This document shows, one piece after another, positions 22,633-32,545 of a stretch of 64,000 nucleotides of DNA. The notes beneath the pieces were generated by a model that was given only the letters and a program-made list of their open reading frames with translations, searched no databases and was not told the origin of the DNA. Both the position numbers and the translations under genes were made by a program. The stretch is from Blattamonas nauphoetae (Eukaryota; Preaxostyla; Oxymonadida): the NCBI GenBank assembly GCA_033064195.1, contig JARBJD010000297.1, forward strand, positions 27,705-91,704, written 5' to 3'. The stretch's first letter is position 1; every line of letters begins with the position of its first letter.

Positions 22633-23748
22633 TCATCGAACGAGGCGATCGAGTGACAGTGCGTCGATAGAACTTGTCCGTCCAGTGCTTGTTGAACTGT
22701 TCGGCTCGCGAATGAACTGCGATGGATGGATCGGAACAGGCAATGGGACGTTCCCTGGTGGTTTCTTTGCTGTGTCCGAATTTGGTGGAGTGTCCTCTTC
22801 ATTCGACAACGAGAACGAATCATTCCTTTGATTAATCGAGTCCTTGACTGCTAAATATTGAAGGACTTGAGCAATGTGGAGTGAGTTGTCGGTGTCCAGC
22901 TGCATCCAGTCAGCTCCGATCGGTGAGAGAGTTCCATCAAATAGTGCTTGGAACAATTCCTGCCCAACCCCATCCTCCAAACTTCGGCTGTGCTGTTCTT
23001 GAGTGTGGTGGAGACGAGAAGCGTCGAGATTTAGGGAAGGGATGATGAGACGCGAGGCTGAAGGGCGTTTCATGGTTTGCGGAGGCGGAGTGAATGGGGC
23101 GAGTGAGGAGGACGGAAGAGACGATGACGACATCAAAGAAGAATGTGGGGATGTGCCAAAAGACGAGAAAAACGAGGTTGGAGACTCGCTCCCGGAAAAT
23201 GAGTGATAAGACATGCGTGACAATGTTGATGAGACGAAATCTGAGGTTTGTGTGGGAGAATATGAAAGACCGTGTGAGGAATTGGACAAAGCCGAGCAGT
23301 CCGATCGAACAGAGTTGAGCTGGTCCAGAGCTGCTTCGGAATCCTGCTGGCGAGGGGAGATTGTGTGGAGAGGGGGGATTTGGAGATAAGGATGAATAGG
23401 TCTAATATTGGATGGTTTATCATCAACCATATTAGTTATGGGTGGCGATTGGCGTTGTGGACGGTTAATAAAGGAGTTTGAGCGAGTTTTGATGGACGGG
23501 GTGGTAGGAAACGGTTGGGAGTGGGGAAGATAGAATGATTGCTGGAGAACAGTCATCTGACCTGTGCTTGCAGCTCGTGGGGTGGGCGTGGCTTGGTATA
23601 GACCACGTGCTAGAGTTGGCGGAAGATTCGATGGGGTTGGACGATCGGCTCTACAGTTAAAGGAGACAACGACGAGGACGTCGATGAGGATGTACGGTTT
23701 GAAGAACCAAGAGATGATGTCGATAGGGGATGGAGAAGATGTGAACAT
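22633..23748 (-). CDS. gene-like cargo ORF, 371 aa, Ser/Pro/Thr-rich
   Basis: An open frame from 23748 to 22633 inside the 3151-bp element. The first 30 residues contain a hydrophobic stretch (IISWFFKPYILIDVLVVVSF). The body is Ser/Pro/Thr/His-rich and disordered-looking, with an ordered-looking part near residues 230-310 (LIIPSLNLDASRLHHTQEQH and DNSLHIAQVLQYLAVKDSIN). No family recognised. It resembles a regulatory protein with a disordered N-terminus. Being inside perfect TIRs it is probably captured host sequence. A small splice or frame change is needed to join the next ORF, 22515-21817. Confidence 0.4.
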   Translation of the reverse strand: MFTSSPSPIDIISWFFKPYILIDVLVVVSFNCRADRPTPSNLPPTLARGLYQATPTPRAASTGQMTVLQQSFYLPHSQPFPTTPSIKTRSNSFINRPQRQSPPITNMVDDKPSNIRPIHPYLQIPPLHTISPRQQDSEAALDQLNSVRSDCSALSNSSHGLSYSPTQTSDFVSSTLSRMSYHSFSGSESPTSFFSSFGTSPHSSLMSSSSLPSSSLAPFTPPPQTMKRPSASRLIIPSLNLDASRLHHTQEQHSRSLEDGVGQELFQALFDGTLSPIGADWMQLDTDNSLHIAQVLQYLAVKDSINQRNDSFSLSNEEDTPPNSDTAKKPPGNVPLPVPIHPSQFIREPNSSTSTGRTSSIDALSLDRLVR

Positions 23749-24365
23749 GAATTCTCTTGGAGTTGTGTCGTCAGATCTTGGAGTGGCTCATTTCCCAAAA
23801 CATTGGATGGCAATCCCGCTATATCAGATGAAGAGAAATGGAAAATGATGGAACAGAAGGAAAATCACTGTTGGAAAAAAGTAAATGGAGAGATAAGAGC
23901 ACAAATCTGAAAACAAACTCAGAAGGACAAACAGACATCAGATAGAACTACTGAGGACGGATAAATGATTTCAAATGGATGAAGCTGAAGATAAGGTCTC
24001 TGATCAGCAAGTATGGTGGCAGGAGGAAGAGGAAATTTAAGAATACGGAGATCCTCCTTTCCGTCTGGGTCAAAAGGTATGTAGTTCTGTGAAGAGTGAG
24101 AGAAATGAGAGGAAACGCAAAAAAAATACGATAATCAAGTCGATAATTCATTCAAACTCTTTGTCCAGTGGAGTTTCACCAAAAAATGGCTTGATCTCGT
24201 GATCTCTCGCTTTTGTGGTCCAATGATCACTAGATACCAGTTTTGTATCATACATCTGCAACCATTATCAACAATCGACAATAGACGAAAACACACAAAA
24301 AAGAATCAAGTCATGGGCCTCTGATGAGATTTAGGTGAAATGTCTGATGAGATTTAGGTGGTCCC

Positions 24366-25005
24366 CCCACTCGTTCTGCGTTGGAGTGAGGGAAACGAGA
24401 CAGCAGCTGCTATCGCCTCCAGACGAGCAGGAAGGGGAGGACGAGTGTCTGATGACGATGCAGTTTGCTTGTTCGAAAACAGGACCCCTCCATTCCCTGC
24501 CGACGAACAAGACGTGAATGAAGAAGACGAGATTGAAAGGCTGCAGTGTGCTGCATTCACGCTGGTTCGTTCCGTCTTTGTGTTCGGGTGAAGTGAAGAG
24601 TGCGATGTGGACACGTCGATTTGCGAGATCTTTGGATGTGGGTGTCCCTGCGGCATCCTCGTTGCTTCTCGGGACGATGACTGTCGCGCCACTGCTTCCA
24701 ACTGAACTCTCGTTCGCGATGCGGTGTGTTCGATGAAGAACACTACACTGCAATTCCGAGTGTCCACAACAACTCGTTTAGTTCCGCTTCCCTCACTTCA
24801 GCCTGTGGCTCGACTGTCTCGTCAAAGTTCTTCGGCAGAGAGCGACATGGCAAGAATGGGTATCCGCACAGACAAAAGTTCGACGAGTTGGTTTCTGTAT
24901 TCTTTGAGTGGTGAACGATCCAGCCACATCGTGTGTGGGTTGAGGATGGACGGAACAGCTGTTGTGTGCACGGAGATGCGAGAGCGAAGATAAAGTGGAA
25001 TAGTG
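24366..25005. repeat. hAT-borne gene-like segment, copy 1 right part
   Basis: Continues the homology to copy 2 (31986-32448, then 37278-37385) after the nested element. Copy 1 keeps about 52 bp near 24450-24505 that copy 2 has lost. The stretch around 24880, CAGACAAAAGTTCGACGAG, shows the uninterrupted target of the DIRS insertion found in copy 2. A minus-strand frame 25132-24743 looks coding in part (EVREAELNELLWTLGIAV). Confidence 0.85.
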
Positions 25006-25239
25006 CACCGTGGGAGGGTGGGGAGAGGTTTGTAAGCAGAGAGTCGATGGAGTCGATGGTGATAAAGTGCGGAGTGAGGGAAGGATGGATGGGAGCGGAG
25101 TGGGTGGTGTGGATGGTCAGATAAGGGTGCACAAGTTGAGCATTTCTCCATCACCTGAACAATCCATATTTCCTGTTGTTGGGAACGGTATACGCACAAA
25201 CAACTGGACAAGTGTCGAAATCTTGTCAGACACAATCAG

Positions 25240-26000
25240 ATGACGTTTTCGCACGATTTGGATCAGCTTTGCGCTCAGCCTTGGTTCTGCAAGCAACGGA
25301 GAAGATCATCTCAATTTGGTGGGTCATGCCCTTTCGAAGGTGATGGATGCTTCAAACAGGAGGAAAATGAGGTCAGTTTGAGCAGCAGGAGGAGTGGCAG
25401 CGAAGAGATTCCTCGAAAAGTCAAGACTTTGTTCCGAGTGCTTCTGATCACCTTTCGTTCGTTACAACAGGCGCGAGTGAACATGATGATCCATCTGAGG
25501 TGGATGTCCCTTTCTCTGGTTGGCGTTGGGCGGAAGTGAGTTCCCGAAATGGGAGCTTAGACGAGAGCTCTACAGATGTCCATTCCTCTTCACCCATCCA
25601 TTCACACGACGACTGGCGAGGATGTGGATCAGTTGAGTGGAGTGCAGCGTGTGGTGTACAAACCGACGAGGCAGGGAACGGTGTTTTCTGTTCGAGCGTT
25701 GTTTGCCACATCCCATTTCGTGTCATTCCTTCAGCTCCTTCGAGGAGCATAGTCACCACGTTTGATGACTGCAGGGCGAATCCACGTTCAGGTTGGAGTG
25801 GAGACGTGAATAACGTTCGCAAGATGTTGAAAACGAGATCGATGAAAACGAAGCTTGTTCATGACTGGATGGGAGAGAACATTGAAGCAAATGGCGGAGA
25901 TGGGATGGGAGACTTGGTTGGGATCGGAATCATTCCGTGTCTTCTGCGCACAAGAGACGTGATCGTGTGACCGTTTCCAGAAAGTACTATTTATGACGAC
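25240..26000 (+). other. coding-like but unresolved region inside hAT-like element
   Basis: Short open frames on both strands (for example 25500-25970 + and 25448-25822 -) have host-gene-like base use, but no frame stands out clearly and no motif is recognised. Likely decayed cargo or intron-containing gene remains. Confidence 0.25.
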
Positions 26001-26934
26001 AAACAATCTGTCAAGCAGAGATAAGTGACAGATCATCAGTTTGAAGGAAGGGGCGATGGAGAAGGACGTGATATTGGCCGTGTGCGATGGAACAGCGGTT
26101 CGTTGATGGTGATATCACGAGTTTCTGAAATATAGAGTATACCAGGAGGAAAAATTTAAGAAATGAAGAAATAACAAGAAGTAGACACGAGATTGTGACT
26201 GTTTCTGAGCGATAGATCAAGGTTTGACCCAAAGAAGATCGCATGTTGAAAAGGGACTGGAGAGGTTGGAGATGAACACCTTCTGATTCTCACATGCATG
26301 GAAGGCTTGTCGGATTCGTGTCCAGTGAGTGCTGCAACAAATCACATATCTAAAAGAGGAAAAGGCATGAATCGAGAAAAGGGTGTCAGGTATTGTAAGG
26401 AGATGGAAACGAAGACATGAAAAGACAGAGAACAAATGATGCTGAGAACAGACTCAAGGTGAGAGGCAAATCAGGTGTTAGAATAGTCGATGGAGATAAT
26501 AGTTGTGTTCATCAGTGGTAATGTGGTTCAAGAATCCTGACGAGAGAAGAAATTTTTGAAAATGTGAAGAAAATACAAATCGAAGAAGACAAACGAGGGT
26601 TTGACGATAAGGTTGAGGATCATAGCTCGTTCGGACTCGGCTGTGGGACATGGAGTCATTTAGAGTGAGATCCTGAATGAAATTGACAGTTACAGATTGA
26701 GATGTATTAAAATACCATTTTACAATTATCTAAATCCATGGAAATGGTGTTCGAGTAAAAAGAAGGAGTCGGAGTCGGTCGGACAGGCCGACTTTTAGTC
26801 CAATGTTGGGGAAGGACAGACCGACTCAGGGACTCTTGAACCACGACCTTATCCACTTTATTTTTGTGAAAAATGAGATGAACTAATTATTGAGATGTTG
26901 TGAATCAAAAATGAGAAAAAGTCTACAATAAAGT

Positions 26935-27008
26935 GTCCCAGGCGGGATTCGATCCTGGGTCCGGAGAGCAAAAAGCTTCCATGCTACCACTGTACCAAAA
27001 GGCACTTC
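26935..27008 (-). tRNA. tRNA-Lys(TTT)-like relic
   Basis: Reading the minus strand, TGGTACAGTGGTAGCAT matches a tRNA D-arm (A box) and GGATCGAATCC a T-arm (B box). Spacing fits a 72-nt tRNA with loop CTTTTTG, anticodon TTT. Pairing is poor: about 4 of 7 acceptor pairs and 3 of 5 T-stem pairs. It is therefore a pseudo-tRNA or the head of a tRNA-derived SINE rather than a working gene. It abuts the MITE-like unit starting at 27011. Confidence 0.45.
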
Positions 27009-27010
27009 TA

Positions 27011-27947
27011 TAGAGAGTCACCAAACCGGCCTCTGTCAGCAAACCGGACTGGGCAGCCGTGTATTTTTCTTGATCTAACTAACTTGGGAAAAAGTGATTA
27101 TTACGTTCTATCCATGTCACTATATCAACAACCATTTTTAGAAGAAGCTGAAAACAGAATATAAACGGTGAAATGTGACTTTGAAAGGAGATTTTGACAA
27201 AACAAAACTGAGGACATCCGTCACAATATTTGTTACAAAAAGAGGAATCCTTTGGGGAAAAGATCAATAAGAGTGTACCGAGTCAGAATAACCCCTAGAG
27301 TCCGGTTTTCCGATGGCTCCCTGAAGAGTTATTTTTCAAACGAACAAACTGTTGAAACAGTGTTGATCATGTACAACGAAATGAAAAAAGAAGATAAAAC
27401 ATGTCGGGGAGAGAGAAGAATGAGTTTCACGTTATGAAAATGACAAACCATTTGAAGAAACATGAGTTTCCATCTTGTCGATGTTGACAAAAGGTGGTTC
27501 TTCAGTTGAAGTGTGTTTTGCCTGAAACATCTGAAGATGAAGAGGTTGCATTCTGAGTAAGAAGTACAAACCTTTCATAATCGATAATGTAACTTTGGTC
27601 AAAACATCACTTTTCATGACCCTTAAAACGCCGATCACATCAATCCAGTCTGAATGTGATGCTCACAAAGATCTTTCTTTTCACAGATGGTTGTGTCCTG
27701 TACTAAAACGAAAGATGATCATAAAGGAGAAGTGATAATCTGTGAAACGGGAGATTCCGAATCTGATTCTGGCTCTGATCAAGATGAATGGAGATTCTGA
27801 TTGTTTTTTCAGACATCACAATGTCTCAAAGTGAATCACCGTGATGGTTTCATCGTCATATTGGTCGCTCAATCTAAACTCTTTCAAAAAGTTACATTTC
27901 GTTTTGACCCAAAAAAAACTTTAAGAGGCCGGTTTGGTGACGCACTA
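27011..27947. mobile_element. MITE-like unit 1, 937 bp
   Basis: The ends are inverted: TAGAGAGTCACCAAACCGGC at the left and GCCGGTTTGGTGACGCACTA at the right. Immediately inside the left end the CAAACCGG word repeats (GTCAGCAAACCGGAC). The interior holds decayed coding-like stretches on plus (YRVRITPRVRFSDGSLKSYF) also seen in unit 2. No transposase recognised. Confidence 0.75.
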
Positions 27948-28884
27948 TAGTCGGTCAAATACCCGGACCTTGTCAAAAACCCGGTCCTTCTGGCAGAAGG
28001 GTATTTATGATCGAGCGATCTTGGATATGATCACTTTTTATGTTCTATTAGTGTCACGACAATAACAACGATTTTTAAAAGAAGCTGAAAAGAGAGTAAA
28101 AACGGTGAAATGCGTCTTAGAAGGGAGATTTTGACAAAACAATGTTTCGAAAATCCGTCACAAATATTGTCTCGAAAACAGAAATCAGTTCGGGAAAGTG
28201 TCGGAAAGAGTGTTCCGAGTCAGAATAGTGCCCAAGGTCCGGGTTTCTGTTGACTTCCTGAAAAGTTATCAGACAGACGAACAAACCATACAATTTTGGT
28301 TGATCTTGTTTCAATTTGTGTCAAAATTTGAGGAAACCTGTCAAGGAGAGAGAAGAAAGAGATTCAAGTCATAAAAAAGATAAACCAGTTGATAAAACAT
28401 GAGTTTGTCTCATGTCGATCTTGACAAAATGTCTCTTCCGAGTTGATGTGTGTTTGACCTGAAATATACGAAGAAGAAGAGGTTGCATCCTGAGGAAGAA
28501 TGACAAACCTTTCTTAATCGATAATAGAACTTTGGTCAAAACATCACATTTCATGACCCTTAAAACGTCTTTCATGACATCTCAGTTTACCAGTGATGCT
28601 CATACAGAGTTTTGTTTTCACAGATGGTAGTAAACTGTCCTGAAAAGAAAGAAGAGCACAAATGAGAAGTGAAAATCGGTGAAACAGTCGACTCAGCATC
28701 TGATTCTGGTTCTGATCGAGCCGAAATCAGATTCTGAAAGTTTTGTCAGACGTCACGGTATCTCAAAATGATTCATTGTGATGTCTTAATCGTTCCCACC
28801 GTATTTCATTCTTATTTTTTCCAAAAAGTGAAAAGTCGTTTTGACCCAAAAAAACTTCCTAGGGTCCGGTTTTTTGACAGACTA
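27948..28884. mobile_element. MITE-like unit 2, 937 bp, head-to-tail with unit 1
   Basis: Ends TAGTCGGTCAAATACCCGG and CCGGTTTTTTGACAGACTA. It is exactly the same length as unit 1 and collinear along its whole length, though visibly diverged. It begins at the very base where unit 1 ends. The internal left repeat GTCAAAAACCCGGTCC mirrors the terminal motif. Same weak coding-like remnants as unit 1 (FRVRIVPKVRVSVDFLKSY). Confidence 0.75.
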
Positions 28885-28966
28885 TCAAAAAAGTCGCCGA
28901 CTCTTTTATTTTTAGGGACTGGACTCGACCTTTTCAGACCGACCACTGCCCATGCCTAGATCATTC

Positions 28967-30580
28967 GTCAATGTTTCTCTTCAAACGTTTATTTTTGCTC
29001 TTTATAACTTTTTCTGTCTATTCAGCATACTGGTTCATTGAAATTCATGTATTTTCGGTTGCTACGCTTTGATTGTTGAGAGGAGCGAGAGATGTTGCAA
29101 TCCATGGTTTCACGTCGTTAAAGCCACTAGTGTGTCTCCTTTTCTGTCTCCATGATTCTTTTTGAACAGGTGTCCAATATTGCCACTCTTTCCATGTGAA
29201 TATCGTCAACCAACGGCCAACTTTGATCCATCGCCAATCTCACGATCCTCCTTGGACATTTACTTCATATCCATGCAACAACCTTTTTAGCAACAGACAA
29301 ACACGACACCTTACCGGACAGTGTTTCAAAAATTGTTTGTGTGAGTTTGAGACATGACGATCGACCTGGCAAAATTGTACGTAATAAGTTGCTGAAAGAC
29401 TCCGATGCTTCACAGATTATTCTTCTTTCAATTGTTTTTGTCAATATTTCATCTTCTATACGTTTCTTTTTCATTTCTTTACTTCAAAACGGTCATTGAT
29501 GAATTGCTTCGAAATAGAGCCGCCATTCACGCTATTTTTCTCAGAGATTCTATGAGCCAGTCCAAAAGAGTAAGAAAGACTCAAAATTGCGTGAAGAGAA
29601 GTAAATTAGATTCAACGAAGGTTCGAAAGTGCGCTGGACATTGGGTGAATTTGAGATCAGACTGACTATGGCAGGTATTGACAATCCTTAGACTGCATGT
29701 CCTGGTCCTTCATGTGTAAACAACGTTACCTCTATTGGATCCTGCCTTTCTCTTTTCTATATGAACAAAAATGAAGGTCAAGTTTTTATTCCCACCCCGA
29801 TACATCAATGAAGTGTCAGAAGCCACAGCTGACTTCATATTTTGTCACTGCATTTTTGTTACGAGGCAGTCGAGAACAGAAGACATATGTGAGTTGATGG
29901 ATTAAGAAGCAAATTTGAGATTCTTCGAATATCATAATATTTTAACGAAGAGAATGAGATATAGGCTGCGCATAACTCTTGGAGGTACAGTCTGGAACAA
30001 AAAGATGGCGATCTGGAACAAAAATCAATCCCACCATCTAGGGGTTTTGGAGAGTAGATCAAACCTTCTAATCTCGGTCAAATCTGTTGTTTCCTAGATC
30101 ACAGAAAAAGCTGTTCTCAATGTAGGGTACAGTTTCAACATTTTAAAAAAAAGTAGGATTTTTGATTTGAATGAAATTGAATCTGAGAAAAAATTGAGCG
30201 AAATGAAGGCCTGGAGCGGCGTAAGTTTCAATTCAAAAGTTGGTCTTTTTCAAACTTTTCAAATAGTTTTGTCCTCTCGAAGTGAGATTGAAATCCCCGA
30301 TGAGACTTTTGAAACTAAATCCGAAAATGCACTCGACTTGGCTCAGATGCTTGTGATGGAGGAGAAAAGACAAGTGAATTTGAACCAAGTCTCTGTCATT
30401 CTCTTATTGCCCTTTTCGCCATATGCTCTTGTGCAAATGGTTCAAAACGGTTTTAAACGGTCTGTCATAAACTTCTGAAACTCATTATTCTCTTTTCATT
30501 CCACATTTCCTCAACGCAAATAACATGAACTCGATCTCCTTCTCTTTTCTTTGATTCTCCTTCTCATCTTGATTTTCTTT
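28967..30580. other. AT-rich intergenic, no supported gene
   Basis: Short ORFs on both strands with random-looking composition; 29405-29665 (+) and 30167-30478 (+) are the longest and are not convincing. No repeats recognised until 30584. Confidence 0.35.
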
Positions 30581-30583
30581 AAT

Positions 30584-30999
30584 TACTGTCCATTGTTCTT
30601 TCATTTTTCGAAATTCATTGTTGATTTTTCTTCTCTAAGGAGTGCTTGGATGAAGAACACTTCTTCTTCGACAAGGATCCACATATGAAGGTTCAAAAAT
30701 GTGTGGTGAATCCTATGATAGGTACCAATATCCTGGTCGTTGTTCGAGGAGACAGAAATGAATGGATGAGGTGGAGTGAGATCGTGTGTCGTTTTGGGTC
30801 GATGATCCTGTGAGGATACAAGTATGATTGAAACAAGAAAAGACAGGTATGTCATGAATGAGACTCAATGAACAACTCGGAAGAGAGATAAAATGACCAT
30901 GAAGAGAGTGGCAACAATAATGAGTTGGAGACCTGAAAATCGAGAAAAACAAGTACCTATGGGAATGAATTATGAAAAATGAAAGAACAATGGACAGTA
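30584..30999. repeat. inverted repeat pair around 416 bp
   Basis: TACTGTCCATTGTTCTTTCA and the bases that follow at 30584-30615 recur inverted at 30968-30999, giving a fold-back of about 32-bp arms. The right arm touches the start of the second hAT-like copy (TAGGGG at 30998). It may be a small MITE into whose edge the hAT-like element inserted. Confidence 0.6.
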
Positions 31000-32448
31000 G
31001 GGGTGGGCAGCGGTCGGTCCGACTGCTAGTCGACCGACCGACTGCTTTTTTTCGCGATCGTGCCCATTTCCAGCAAAATCAATGATGAAGACGCTGAGAA
31101 CGTTTTTTTCACTCTTTTCTTCAATTTCTTTTGTTTCTGATTGAATTGTTGTTGATATTTACTGGACTGAAACAGAACAAACACTAATGAAAGAGAGTGG
31201 AGTGAACTGTGAAACTGCCCGCATTATCTCACTCTTTTCTTCTCGTTCGTCCTTCTCTTTCTCTTCTTCCCTCTCCCCTCTTCGCAGTTCCACTGTGGCG
31301 AATGCACTCTCCCTCCCAAACTGCTCTCCGCTGTCTGTGTCCGAGTCTTCCGTCTCTCCATCCACTCCCTCCATCCGCTCTGCTTTCACCCCTCCCTTCC
31401 CTCCTTCTCCTTCTTCCTTCTTCTCGTCGGTTTTCATCCGATCGAAGACAGTCGACCTCATTCTAGTTCGACACAATCAGAGTCCCTTCATCGCTGCTGA
31501 TCAGGCAAGCGATGTGCAGAAGACAGACGAGCACAGAAAACCAAAGAGACGAGTGTCAGAGAGGACGAGCTGCCATGTTTCATGTCGGACACAACGTCGG
31601 GTGGTTGGGTCAGAAACACAGTTGCCATGCCCGCTGATGAGGACGAAATCAAGACATCGTATTCAAGTTGAGAGGTGAAGTTGAACGATGTGTCGTCCAC
31701 TACAAGGATTGTTCCGCTGTGATCCGCAGCGAGACGGGCACACCAACATCGAGTGAGCTGGAGGGCGACGAGTGCGATTCGCATGGTCCAAAAGTGGAGC
31801 CTGTCTTTGAGCGGGAGACGTGAATCGTTGTGGACGCGGTGAATACGATCAAGTCGAACAGGCCGACGAGTTGGCCATTTGAGCGTGTCGAGGATCAGCG
31901 AAGAGCAAGTCTGTGGAGTCAATCCATCTTCCGTGTTTACCTTCTCCGCACCAACAATCTGCGAACGTCGCGTCAACTGCAAAGTCCCACTCGTTCTGCG
32001 TTGGAGTGAGGGAAACGAGACAGCAGCTGCTATCGCCTCCAGACGAGTAGGAAGGGGAGGACAAGTTTCTGATGACGAACAAGACGTGAATGAAGAAGAC
32101 GAGATTGTAAGGCTGCAGTGTGCTGCATTCACGCTGGTTCGTTCCGTCTTTGTATTCGTGTGAAGTGAAGAGTGCGATGTGGACACGTCGATTTGCGAGA
32201 TCTTTGGATGTGGGTGTCCCTGCGGCATCCTCGTTGCTTCTCGGGACGATGACTGTCGCGCCGCTGCTTCCAACTGAACTCTCGTTCGCGATGCGGTGTG
32301 TTCGATGAAGAACACTACACTGCAATTCCGAGTGTCCACAACAACTCGTTTAGTTCCGCTTCCCTCACATCAGCCTGTGGCTCGACTGTCTCGTCAAAGT
32401 TCTTCGGTAGAGAGTGACATGGCATAAATGGGTATCCGCACAGACAAG
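30998..32448. mobile_element. second hAT-like copy, left part
   Basis: Begins with TAGGGGTGGGCAGCGGTCGG, matching the left TIR of the 20163 element, and remains nearly identical through its gene-like segment. It carries the empty site CCCACTCGT (31986-31994) for the 3151-bp element and is interrupted at 32448/37278 by the DIRS element. After the DIRS it continues to about 37385 and, after about 390 unshared bases, matches again briefly at about 37775-37800. No matching right terminus was found downstream, so this copy is truncated or rearranged. Confidence 0.8.
31488..32339 (-). CDS. carried gene-like ORF, 283 aa, copy 2
   Basis: Open minus-strand frame. N-terminal half Ser/Arg/Thr-rich (MDTRNCSVVFFIEHTASRTR); C-terminal half more ordered, with RRPVRLDRIHRVHNDSRLPL, HFWTMRIALVALQLTRCWC and TILVVDDTSFNFTSQLEYDV. 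An overlapping frame (32325-31849) is also open and equally coding-like in its first part, so a splice or frame change is possible. Downstream on the same strand a 31476-31159 frame is acidic and Arg/Glu-rich (ELRRGEREEEKEKDEREEKS). Function unknown. Presence in both hAT-like copies makes it cargo or an element-encoded protein. Confidence 0.4.
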   Translation of the reverse strand: MDTRNCSVVFFIEHTASRTRVQLEAAARQSSSREATRMPQGHPHPKISQIDVSTSHSSLHTNTKTERTSVNAAHCSLTISSSSFTSCSSSETCPPLPTRLEAIAAAVSFPSLQRRTSGTLQLTRRSQIVGAEKVNTEDGLTPQTCSSLILDTLKWPTRRPVRLDRIHRVHNDSRLPLKDRLHFWTMRIALVALQLTRCWCARLAADHSGTILVVDDTSFNFTSQLEYDVLISSSSAGMATVFLTQPPDVVSDMKHGSSSSLTLVSLVFCARLSSAHRLPDQQR

Positions 32449-32472
32449 GATTTCCTTCCACTCAATCCTTCA

Positions 32473-32545
32473 CCAAACCAGTGCTCTTCAACAAGTGAGA
32501 TCCCAGGTGACATGTGTCGAAACAATGGGTGCCAGATCCAATCAT
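32473..32545 (+). repeat. DIRS left inverted terminal repeat
   Basis: 73 bp starting ACCAAACCAGTGCTC. The exact reverse complement lies at 37199-37271. A 24-bp left-specific extension (32449-32472) precedes it and a 6-bp right-specific extension (37272-37277) follows its partner. Confidence 0.95.

Larger units (their letters stand above)
21215..24365. mobile_element. 3151-bp Mutator-like (Pack-type) element, 45-bp perfect TIRs
   Basis: The first 45 bp (21215-21259, beginning GGGACCACCTAAATC) are the exact reverse complement of the last 45 bp (24321-24365). The TIR itself contains CACCTAAATCTCATCAG twice. The 9-mer CCCACTCGT flanks both sides (21206-21214 and 24366-24374). The second copy of the host segment has one CCCACTCGT at 31986-31994 and no insert, so it is a genuine empty site. 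9-bp duplications point to the Mutator (MULE) superfamily by family knowledge. No MULE transposase frame is present; instead two long minus-strand gene-like frames fill the interior, as in Pack-MULEs. Confidence 0.9.
20163..28958. mobile_element. large hAT-like element, 8.8 kb, 8-bp target duplication
   Basis: The left end TAGGCATGGGCAGCGGTCGG is repeated inverted at the right end (CCGACCACTGCCCATGCCTA) with one mismatch over the first 22 bp or so. The element is flanked by the identical 8-mer GATCATTC at 20155-20162 and 28959-28966. An 8-bp duplication and TIRs starting TAGGS(R)TGGGC are typical of hAT elements (family knowledge). Subterminal GGTCGGTC/CGACCGACCGAC words occur at the left end and again at about 26780. 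No hAT transposase with a recognisable dimerisation domain is seen, so it is non-autonomous or decayed. It contains a nested 3151-bp element, a gene-like segment shared with 30998-37390, a tRNA-like relic and two MITE-like units. Confidence 0.8.

Noticed and set aside
21817-23748. MULE transposase
   Set aside because: The frames are Ser/Pro-rich with no DDE-like or zinc-finger pattern, so only the TIRs and 9-bp duplication support a Mutator link.
20163-32448. Plain segmental duplication of host DNA
   Set aside because: The homology begins exactly at hAT-like terminal repeats in both copies, so two insertions of one element family explain it better.
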